Source: Drosophila miranda
Taxonomy: Eukaryota > Arthropoda > Insecta > Diptera > Drosophilidae
DNA length: 64,000 nucleotides
Assembly: GCF_003369915.1 (NCBI RefSeq)
Contig: NC_046676.1
Location: forward strand, 6,696,001 to 6,760,000
Reading direction: 5' to 3'
Shown here: in pieces, positions 47,901 to 57,235 of the stretch
Layout: every line of letters starts with the position of its first letter
Numbering within the stretch: the stretch's first letter is position 1
Made by a program: the position numbers and the translations under genes
Notes under the pieces: model-generated
The model's database searches: none
Told to the model about the DNA's origin: nothing
What the model saw: only the letters and a program-made list of their open reading frames with translations

Positions 47901-50900
47901 TTCTACCAAGAACTGATTTATTTTGACCACGTACATATGCAAAGCGCATTCTAATGGAACCGGGCAGCGAGAGCCAGGCAGCCTGGACAGCCCGGACAGC
48001 CAGGGCCAGTGCTTCCTCTTGGCCATGTTTGGCCATTGTCTCGTACAATTTGTATTGTAGTTACGCTCTGATTTTTGAGCTTCCACCTGTTACCATGGCT
48101 CTGCGCGCTACGCTTCCCTGATCCGATCCGATGCGATGCCCTGCGGTGCGTTATAGAACACACACACCACTCGCTCAATTGTTATCCGGCAAACGGAAAT
48201 GCCGCCTTTGTTGAGCGGAAATGCAAAATGATATTGTTCTCTGTGCATTCTCTGTACCAAGAAGTCTGTATGATTGACTTTGAATGGGAATCGAGTTGCA
48301 ACATGTTGCACCGCAGCTATCAATTACATGCCCCCATGCCCACTGAAGGTCTTATTCTCAGTCTTGGTCTGGGCCTTCGCTCAGCCTCTGCATTGTCAGG
48401 CCCAGTTGTCGATGGTCGCCAACTTGCGGACACAGAAAGAGGGCCCCCTTTATCCACATATCGCAACCCCGTGTGTGTGTGTGTGGGCATGCAACAAATG
48501 CGGAGTAAACAAGCAATTATGCAAAATTTATATACATTAGTACTTTGTACATGTACTAGTATCTGGAGAGGTCTATGCATGTATTATATGTATAGGAGTA
48601 AGTCATCAGCCTGAGATGTAGAAGAAACTGCGGGGTGTGCGCAGCGGCGACAGGCTACGTAGATTGCAGGCCACACGCAGATTGGGCAGATTCTGAGGAT
48701 TCCGACAGAAGCGATCCCATCTCTTCCAGTACTTGAAGCCCTCGCGCTCCTGGATCATTTTGGCACAGGCAATGTCATCGCCAATATCGTCGTTGGAGAA
48801 ATCTAAAAAGATAACAGAATGTGGTTGATACAGAATCAATAGAGAGTGGTGAGCATTTAAATTACCTTCACATTTCATATTGCATTGCCCGCCTTTGCGT
48901 CCCTCGGCGCAGTAGTCCTTGCTGTTGATCTGGAAAAGGCCATAGTTCTTGCTGTCATTCTCCTTGCGCGTTATCTTGCTGGTGTCCAGGTTGCTCTCGT
49001 GCTCCACCAGGCAAATCCCTGCGGGAGAAATACATGTCAATGGGCGTTAACTAAAACGAGGATTCCAACCACTTACAATTGGAGAGAAAAGTCTTGTCAA
49101 AGTTATAGTTTTCCACCAGCACGCGGGTGAGTTCACAGCGCAGATACTTCTTGGCCTCCGCCCGCTCAGATCCCAACAGCAGCAGGACCAGCACGGGCAT
49201 CAGACACAGGCAAAAATGTTTCATCTTCAACTGAAAAAATGCGACATTATCGTAGAGCCCCAGCAGGTAGAAGGTACAAAGTATTTGGCGAACTGTTCGG
49301 CTCACTTTGATAGGTCTGGTGTATTGGCTTTATAATAATTTATCGGCATACTTAATTAGTCAGACTCACACTCACACGCCTAGTTCTTCGAACTTGGTTG
49401 CATAATTTCCAGTTTTTCCATATGCACTATTTCTCTATGTGGCTTAAAAGGGGACATCTATGGAGTGAATGATACTCTTAGAAACAAATCTAATAGCTTT
49501 TTGGATGCTAATCATAAATGACCACACAAATTGATGCCTTTGTTTACTTCCACATGGTTCCGTCTCATTGTTTTATCAAACCATGTACTATACCTGTCGA
49601 TGTGCTAATCCGTCTTCCGTCATAGGACTTTCGATTCCGATTCGTAACTATCTCCCTATCTATTTATCTCTGTACGATCCATCTTTTTGTTTCTCCTAGA
49701 ACCTTCTCAAGGTGCCAAAAAGTATACAATCTACGGCACTACAATGTAGCGCCTGGATAGATCATTAAGTACACGCACGTACACGTTTCACTTTTGTTTG
49801 ATTTGCATACTCGGATCAGCAAAGAATGGGAACGAGAACGGACTTGAGTGACTTCTCCCGACAGACACTTCAGGCAGAGCAGAGCAAACTGTTTGTTTAC
49901 TTCATGTTGTTAGTGAACGCAGAACAGAACAACAGGAAACGAGTTTGTTTCGCGGAGTATCTGTATCTACGAGTATAATTATAAACTGCTGTGCGCGAGT
50001 ATCCGTATCTTCTTACCGCGTTTCGTGGGCTTCGTATGCGATGGCGTGCTTTACAATCTCATTTGCACACGTCGCTCGGTCGCTTGCTCGCTTGCTGCCA
50101 GGTGCGACGCTTCTGACCCGAGCTGAAGTACTAAAATCGAAAGCCCAACGAGAATTCGAGTATTTCTCAGATACATTGGCGCTTAGGAAATTCTCTCCCC
50201 AAACGCCGATCTCTCTCCACCGATCGTACCGATTGTCGGGCCCTCCCTCTCTCAGCGCCAACGTTCTCCGTTTTGGGTGATTAAGCTGATAAGGCACTTG
50301 CACATTGAACTTAATGATATGCTTAACTGCCTCCCCGTGGACTTGTGGTCTGAGGGATGGGATTCTCCCCATTTGGGGTGCATCCGTCTGCATTCTCATG
50401 GCCTTGCCTAGGCTTAAGCAATACTTTGGGTACTGTCTTATCAGTCGAATAAAGCAAAGTTCAAAAAAGGTTAAGTCAAGTATCAGCTTTGGGATCGCAT
50501 CGCTGCGAGCTGATAGTGGCGATTCCTGGAAATATTTGCGAAAAATTGCGCCTTGCACATTTCGCAGAATGAATACATTATCGTACGGGCATCATGGCTT
50601 AAGCTGTTTATTAATTAGTCGCTAGAGTAATAGTAGAGTACGTTTAAGGCTAGAGAGCAGATCGGGGAAATTGTGGGCAAGTCTGGGGGCAGCCCGTCCT
50701 AGCAGCGGGAGACGTCGGGCAACGTGCGCCCACGACATTTGCTCATCCAACCGGGCCAGGCCTGGAAGCCGTGGCGATTGAAGATCTGCATGGCACAGCG
50801 TGAATCATCTGAGATCTCATCGTTCAGGAACTCTGTAATACAAATCTCTCTCATACTCTCAACGTCTGGGCGCGCGTGGGCGGACGACTCACCTTCGCAT

Positions 50901-53900
50901 TTGATGTTGCAGATGCCACCGCGACGACCTTTGCGACACCAGTTTTTGCTGTTGATCTGTTGATTTGTGGTTTGGTTTGGATGAGTATGAGTATGAGCTG
51001 CTCATAGATAGACATGCTACAGAGAGTGGATGAGATAACCCACCTGAAAGAGTCCATAGCTGACGCTCTGGTTGGGCAGCTGCATGGACTTGGACGTGCT
51101 GCGTCCGCTCTCTGACTCCACAAGGCAAACCCCTAGCAAATACAGATCTCGGTTAAATCAAAGCTTTGTCTGGGCCTACCACTCACAATTGGACAGATAG
51201 CTCCTCGGAAAGTCGTGGCGCAACAGCTCTTTGGCCAGCTGGCAGCGTGTCAGCAGCTTGGCCTCCGTCTCCGACTGCGTCAGCAGCAACAGATTGAGGA
51301 CCAGGACCAGGGCACCACTCTTGTGCATCTGATTGGCCATGGATATGGGGATATAATGAGAGTGAGAGTAGACTGTCCAAATGTTGTAGGGGGGACCACT
51401 GCTAATCCTGTATGTGGGGCTTTGTGGCGCTTCCTTCCGCGGCAACTGCGAGCACTGGGCACTTTGCTGCGGAATTATTTCTATGGCACTGGATGCGTAG
51501 CGACCGAATTCTGGGTTTTTAAAGCCTCGCACGCAACTTAAGTGTGTCACTGCGAGGCGCAACAAGACGTGACGATACGCTTGGGGTGGTGGCCTGTTCG
51601 GTGAGATGCATAATATATTGGGGGTACTCGCCTCGCCGTTGACTGTGCGAAATAAAAACATCTATCATGAAAATTTCGAAACTCACCGCAAAGGATTGGA
51701 CGTCTATTGGGAGGCAGAAAATGCGTGAAATCTGAAATTTTTCATTGAGTTCCGCAACCCGTAAAGACCACAGATTATCTCACAGTGCATAAATCGCTCG
51801 AGTTTTGATTGCGTTAAGCTCTAAATTGGCAAATTGTCTTGCAGAGATCAGCTCGGATGCAGGCACAATACAGGCACAAATTCCAGCGTGAGACGCACCA
51901 CCGCCGCCGCCACTGGCCGCTGGACACAAACACCTACGGGTGCCACACTGTATGTGTGTCAGAGTGTCAGTGGCGGTGGCGCTGCTTGACCTAAAAACGC
52001 ACAACGAACGCTGCCGTTCTGTTGTTGTATCCAAGTGTTTTGCTTTCAATAATACAATAATTTCCATGAAAATTTTTCCATTTGCATTGCAGCCTATTTG
52101 TGATGATATGTCTGGTCTCTGTGCTGACAGAGGCCAATGAACTCAAGGATCTGCTTGAGGATATCACCACCGCAGCGGCTTCGACCACCAGCACCAGCAC
52201 CAGCGTCCCCGCGCCATCTACGAGCACCGCAACCACACCCACTGCCTATGTGGTGTCGGCGGCTGCCGTGCCCGTAACCACCACCACCATTACCGGGAAA
52301 TCCAAGTCCGCCGTGAAGTACTTCAACAAGAGTACGCCCAAGAAGAGGAAGGCCGAGCAGGTTTCCTCGCTGCCGCTGCCCGTGGACGATGGCCTCATGG
52401 AATGGAAGTGTCCCAACATAACGGGCTCTCGGAACGCGGAACTCGAGTGCGGCTGCGACTTGCCCCACACCCTGAGATGCAACATAGATCTGCACGGACT
52501 ACTGGTGAGAATCCACTCCGGATGCCTTGTTGGACCTCTCTTAACTTTTAACCCTTGACTCGATTCCATTTACAGCTGCTGGCGGATAGGCTGCGCACCT
52601 CCCCGTACTCCATATCGCTGCTTGACTGCTCCTTGCGCAACGTGACCTTTCTGAGCGACGCGAAGATCTTCGACGGTGTCTCTCTGCATGGCCTGGTCAT
52701 CTCCTCGGGGGAGATCAAGCGAGTGCACAAGTCCGCCTTCTTGGGCATTAAGGGCCCCCTGCAGGCCTTAGGGCTCCCCGGAAACGCTCTGCTTAGCGTG
52801 CCCTGGAACGCCTTGTCAACGCTGGGAGCCCTCGAACGCTTGGATTTGGCCAACAACAAAATTAAGGCCTTGGGAACGGCCGACTTTGTGGGCCTGACCA
52901 ATCTGGTCTACTTGGAGCTGAGTAACAATCAGATCTCGAGCATATCGCAGCGCACTTTCAGCAATCTGAGGAAGTTGGAGGTGCTTAAATTGGGCGGCAA
53001 TCGCCTGGGCGACTATGCCCAGAGCCTGCGATCCTTGAGCCAGTGCCTGAGCTTGCGGCAACTCGACCTTACGGCCAACAATCTGAATGGTCCGCTCAGC
53101 GCGCAGACACTGGCTGGGATGCGGAACCTGGAGAGCCTGAACCTCAATCGGAACATGATCAAGAGCATTCAGAACAAGGCGTTGGCCAACTTCTCTCGTC
53201 TGGTGAGCCTCTCGCTGCGCCACAATCAAATTGATGTCCTCCAGGACCACGCCTTCTACGGACTGGGCGCTCTGGATAGCTTGGATCTGAGCTACAATGG
53301 CATTGTGGCCATCTCCAGTTCTTCGCTGCAACATCTGAGCCGCTTGACCGTCTTGGACCTAACGCATAACTTCCTGCGCGCCCTTACCTCGGATCTGATA
53401 GCTCCGCTGCCTTCGTTGAGGGAGCTGCGACTGGCCGGGAACGACATCTCGATTGTGGCTAGGAACGCCATGGATGGAGCTCGCGAGTTGCAGAGCCTCC
53501 AGATGCAGGACAATCCGCTCTCCTGCGATTGCAGCATTCGTCCCTTCGCCGAGTGGCTGCAGGTATCCCAGCTCCATTCCAGCCTCACTGCCTCCTGTGT
53601 GACGCCGCCGCGCCTTGAGGGGGCTCCGCTGCTTCAGGTGCCCGTGGAGACGCTCAGCTGCGACATGGACAATGTGGAGAAGGACAATGCCAACATTATG
53701 CAGCATCTGGAGACCTTCGCCAAGCCGAATCAGACGTCTCCCGTCAGGGATTTGTCAGAGGAGGTGAGAGGAACAAATGGAGCAGAGTGCGATAAATGTG
53801 CAGATAAATATGACCGTTTCCTTTCGCAGATTATTCTACACGATCTGCACTATTCGGCGGACTATGGGCTGATCCTTACCTGGCTGCTGAATCTCAGCAA

Positions 53901-54799
53901 GAAGGATTACATGTGCGATGCTATCTTTGTCTACAAGGAGGAGAACATTAATGAGATACTTATCGACAACTCTCCGGTAAGTGCAAGCAAATCTACTATT
54001 TTGATGGCCCCTGCTTAAAGCCGCATTCCACTCACATTGCAGATCCATTGCGAGAGCAAGGTGGTAAATGGCCAGAACACGGTTAGCGTTATCGTTCCCG
54101 ACAGCTCCTCCCTGGACATAGGAGAAAGGTAAGCAGTTGTCTTTTTCCAAAATGCCTGATCCACTCACGGCTCCCCCCCCCCCCCCCACGCGCAGCTACC
54201 GATTCTGTCTAGTGATGGTCCAAGAGCTGAATCCCAAGGCGGACCTGAACATTGGATGCTCCAACATCACACAGCTGCAGCTGAGCAGTCCGGGCTCCAT
54301 TCCCGTGTCGCGCCAGTACCAGCGACGCCCCTACTACACGCCCAACGAGCTGAAGCCCGACTCCCATGAGCAGGATGTCAGCGAGGACTATCAGCACAAC
54401 CAGCGCCAGTTCAACACCGTTGCGGGCAGCCAGCAGCAGCAGACGCATCCTCAACAGCAATCTACGCTGCTGCACAGCTACACTGTCATAGATTCCCTCA
54501 ATAAGAGCTTCCTGCCCGGCCTGGGTCTGGGCGTCCTGGTCACTTCCGTGCTCGTCCTCATCTGGGGCGCCACGCGTCTCAGGCAGTCGGGCGGTGTCAA
54601 CGGCAGCGGCGTTGGCGCGGACAGGAGCAATGGCAGCGTCGGCAGCAACAGCAGCAGCATACAAAACAACAACAACAATAGTCGACCGGGCACTCCGACG
54701 GCGACCACCTGCTACGCCGCCTCAGATCACATAGCTCGCCTCGCCGACGCGGAGAGCGGAACACGCTACCTCAAGCTGCAGGCCACAACGAGCCTGTGA
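41985..54799 (+). CDS. Lrt: Lrt: leucine-rich-repeat transmembrane protein of tendon cells
   Basis: CDS join(41985..42001,52093..52504,52576..53763,53830..53976,54043..54128,54196..54799), 817 residues. The first exon encodes only MWPKL plus two bases; splicing across 10 kb completes a signal peptide (LFVMICLVSVLTEA). A Thr/Ser/Ala-rich stretch follows, then a Cys cluster (about 115-170), about eleven LRRs (about 195-450), an LRR C-terminal cap (NPLSCDCSIRPFAEWL, about 455-505), a membrane-proximal region and one TM segment (about 720-742, LGLGVLVTSVLVLIWGA). A Ser/Asn-rich cytoplasmic tail of about 75 residues ends the protein. Lrt is known from Drosophila tendon cells, where it works with Robo to arrest muscle migration. 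The 66 bp intron 53764-53829 keeps the frame open; the last intron contains a 15-base C run just before its acceptor. Confidence 0.9.
42002..48605 (+). other. Lrt intron 1, part upstream of the lysozyme genes
   Basis: About 6.6 kb. One exact copy of the 23 bp motif at 42831-42853 and a weaker relative near 44827 (TTCGTTGCCCGGAATCT). GCCGCA triplets at about 43359-43390, a GGTCCA repeat at 44779-44800, and GTGTGT at about 48470-48484. No coding frame recognised. Confidence 0.6.
42831..42853 (+). repeat. Recurrent 23 bp motif, copy 4
   Basis: Identical over 23 bases to the minus-strand copy at 24033-24055. In Lrt intron 1, about 850 bp after exon 1. Confidence 0.85.
48606..49224 (-). CDS. c-type lysozyme-like protein A, catalytic Asp replaced
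   Basis: CDS complement(join(48606..48802,48866..49018,49077..49224)), 165 residues. Signal peptide MKHFCLCLMPVLVLLLLG to about residue 24, then the glycoside hydrolase family 22 fold with its cysteines (CELTRVL, CLVEHES, CNMKC, CAKMI, FCRN, ACNL). The catalytic Glu is present (EHES); the second catalytic residue, Asp in the usual STDYG, reads Asn (SKNYGLFQINS). The C-terminus is about 20 residues longer than in typical lysozymes (after VACNLRSL). Introns at phase 1 are shared with its neighbour, so the two are tandem duplicates. Nested in Lrt intron 1, opposite strand. Predicted secreted; muramidase activity doubtful. Confidence 0.9.
49225..50698. other. Spacer between the two lysozyme genes
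   Basis: Lysozyme A promoter at the left end, lysozyme B 3' UTR at the right end. No other gene or repeat recognised. Confidence 0.55.
49328..49334 (-). promoter_or_regulatory. TATA-like box with GATA element upstream of lysozyme A
   Basis: On the minus strand CCGATAAATTATTATAAAG lies about 105-125 bp upstream of the ATG: a TATAAAG box preceded by a GATA site, fitting gut or barrier-tissue expression. Inference from motif only. Confidence 0.45.
50699..51340 (-). CDS. c-type lysozyme-like protein B, catalytic Asp replaced
   Basis: CDS complement(join(50699..50832,50893..50956,51044..51132,51187..51340)), 146 residues. Signal peptide with hydrophobic core ALVLVLNLLLLTQS, then the family 22 fold (CQLAKELL, CLVESES, CRKGRRGGICNIKC, CAMQIF, KCRGR, final SRC). 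The Glu is kept (SES), but the position of the second catalytic residue is Ser (SVSYGLFQINS). It has one more intron than lysozyme A: a phase-0 junction within GLFQ|INS. Same strand and same Lrt intron as lysozyme A, 1.5 kb away. Confidence 0.88.
51341..52092 (+). other. End of Lrt intron 1
   Basis: Contains the promoter side of lysozyme B (a TTTAAAAA element on the minus strand near 51516-51523) and the acceptor of Lrt exon 2. No further gene seen. Confidence 0.5.
54173..54187 (+). repeat. Homopolymer C run before Lrt exon 6
   Basis: About 15 consecutive C inside the polypyrimidine tract, ending 8 bp before the AG acceptor. Likely length-variable and error-prone in sequencing. Confidence 0.85.
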
Positions 54800-55793
54800 G
54801 GAGAGGAGGCAGCAGCCCCAGCACACCCACTCAATAAAACATGTGATAGTACAGCAGAAACTGTACCGACTTGCGTAGTTGCATAGGATAGGCCGTAGCC
54901 CTAAGGACCCACTGCACTAATCCAAATACTTGGCCCAACACTAACCCACTCGTGCCATAAGCTAATCGATACACAATCCAGAACCCCAGGCAACTTGACA
55001 GCTCCGGTCCGAGTAATAGTGGTAGTGCCAATATGTTACAAAAAATGCATTACAAAAATTAAATTCAACACAGAAATTAATATGTAATGGTACTACATAC
55101 TATTGTTTTTACCGCCACTGTGCAGGTAGCCCCCTAGCGCCCATCTAGAATTAGTGTTAGTTAAGGGTACGCCTCCTTAAAGTTAGGAACGGAACCATAA
55201 GTCATGACCCTCTTAGTCGTAAGGCTTTAATAATTTATTAACCAATTTCAAGGCACACAAAACCGAGCATGCAAACCATTGTGGAAAGAGAAATAAAAGC
55301 CAATTGCAATCGAAGTACCGTTCATAAGGTCAGTTGGGCCAATTCCGTGGTGGTCTATTATTAGGTGGGACATTACCAAATAGCCGCATAATGCTAAGTG
55401 GGCTGTTAACCTTACAGCCATGACGTCACGGTCACATCATCTGCCCCCTCGACACAAACTATGCGTATGAGGAGGCGAACTATCCGCTAAATTAGTTCAT
55501 TTTAAATGGAAATGAGCTCATAGCTCATACATCATCCCAAGGGAAACTGCGCCATGTAATGGGCGGGATGATAACCCAAATACTATGTATACCACCCAGG
55601 GTACCCTGCTTATCAAACGTTAGCGCTAGTTTATCGACCTAATCGGTTTCTTAAATGCTTATCCGGAAATCAAAGCTGGCCAAAATTGAACTGGACTTCA
55701 TGCGTCTACGCCCTGGCTCTCGGCTCTCGCCCTCAGTCGGGAGTGTGCCTCCCACTGCCGACTGGCTCCGCTCTGTTGTGGCCAGCCGCTGAT
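54800..55793. other. Lrt 3' UTR and flank
   Basis: AATAAA hexamers at 54833-54838 (only 34 bp after the stop) and near 55293 suggest short and long 3' ends. Beyond that, no recognised element. Confidence 0.6.
54833..54838 (+). terminator. Proximal Lrt polyadenylation signal AATAAA
   Basis: 34 bp after the Lrt stop codon; a distal AATAAA follows about 460 bp later. Confidence 0.5.
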
Positions 55794-56628
55794 ATGGCGA
55801 CGCCAACCCCAGTCTCGGTAGCGGTCCCGCCTTTCATGCTTGCAGGCTGACTTTGTGAATTGTTAGTTGTTCAGTGCCAGTCCGTCAGGCGACTACAATG
55901 ACCACCACTCCACTAGACGACGCCGCCAACGTGACAGCTTTTATCGATTTTGGATATACACTTTAGAGAGCTTGTTTCCAAGGAAAAGTTCCAGCTCGGG
56001 ACCTCGCTGGGCACCCACACAGTACGGCCTCTACATGAGTATGTTGGGGTTTGTCTATCTGGTTCTCATCTTGGGCTGGATACTGATCGTGCTGTTTCTC
56101 AAGTGCAAAAAGTCCTTGGCCGCACCGTTTCGCTTTGGCGAGAACTACACAGATGCCATAGCCGATACGGGTGAGTCCGAGGTGTACGCTATGATGGTGA
56201 GCGTATTGTGGATATACATCCATACGTACCTCTCTTTTCTCTTTAGAACGTCGTCCTTCGGTGCATGTGATACAGCTGCAGAATGAGGATGTGGAGAGCG
56301 AAGACCACTATTTGGATAGCTTTCATAGGAACACAGAAAACCTGCAGCGGTACTCGCATCGTTCGCAACGCTCCACCCTGGAAGAGCGCACTGTTGAACG
56401 TGCCTATCCCACAGATGCCGTCATTAATCCGGCCTACATGCACGATGAGGATTATGTGATCAATGGTAAGCCAGCTGAATGTGTGGTGTCTGTCTGGGGT
56501 AATCGTTTTTCTTGTCCTTCCATAAATTTTCAGCGCCGCCACCGACGTACGAGGAGGTAATGCGCCAACCACAGGTATACCCACAGGTTCGCCACAATAA
56601 TCACAAGATAAGCGATGCTAATATTTAG
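55794..56628 (+). CDS. Single-pass membrane protein with C-terminal PPxY motif
   Basis: Exons 2-4 are well supported: ..56170, 56247..56465 and 56534..56628. Family not recognised. Order: a basic segment (TRRRRQRDSFYRFWIYTLESLF), a 22-residue TM helix (MLGFVYLVLILGWILIVLFL), then an acidic cytoplasmic region ending in APPPTYEEVM, a PPxY motif for WW domains of Nedd4-type ubiquitin ligases. The 5' end is unresolved: the open frame starts after a TAG at 55864 with no ATG before 56035. Splicing an ATG exon 55794..55817 to 55867 (49 bp intron, weak donor) would give 213 residues and is the model shown; a more distant first exon or initiation at 56035 are alternatives. Confidence 0.6.
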
Positions 56629-57235
56629 ACAACAGGGATACTTAGCTAAGGATTGATTTGTACATACTGGTAGTTTGTCATTGTCCGCTGTGATTTACAG
56701 ATAGATTTTGGTTGATCTTTATTTTAGTTGCACCTAAACGAAACAAAATCAATTCGATTGATTGAACTTAGGTGGCCTGCGCCCTCTTGCACTGCGAATA
56801 ACATTAATTACACCACTCATAGTACATAGTTTTACATAGAAAAATGTATAAATGATTCTACAGAAGTATGATTAATAATTATGGTTATGATTAATGATTA
56901 ACGATTAATGGTTAATGGTTACAAACAAACAGTCAGTCCAAGTACAGTCGAAGTTGTTGCAGATTGTAATTGTAAATAAATTAAGAATGGCGAATGATAA
57001 ATAAAAAGTGTACAAAAATAGAACGTAAACGTTTCCTTTCTTCATTTTGGCTAAATTAAGTCGCTAAATTCGATATACGTACAGACCAACATACACATGG
57101 CTAAAGGCTGTACATATAGTTGATACATAAACGTATATGTGTTCGTTCCGACATGGCTCAGAATACACTCAGAGTATACTACACACAGCTATAATGACTC
57201 AGTAATTGGGGTGGGGTATTGCTCCCTTTGGCTAT
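56629..57235. other. Convergent 3' region before Fem-1
   Basis: Contains imperfect GATTAATG repeats (about 56871-56922) and AATAAA-like hexamers near 56975 and 57000. No gene seen. Confidence 0.55.
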
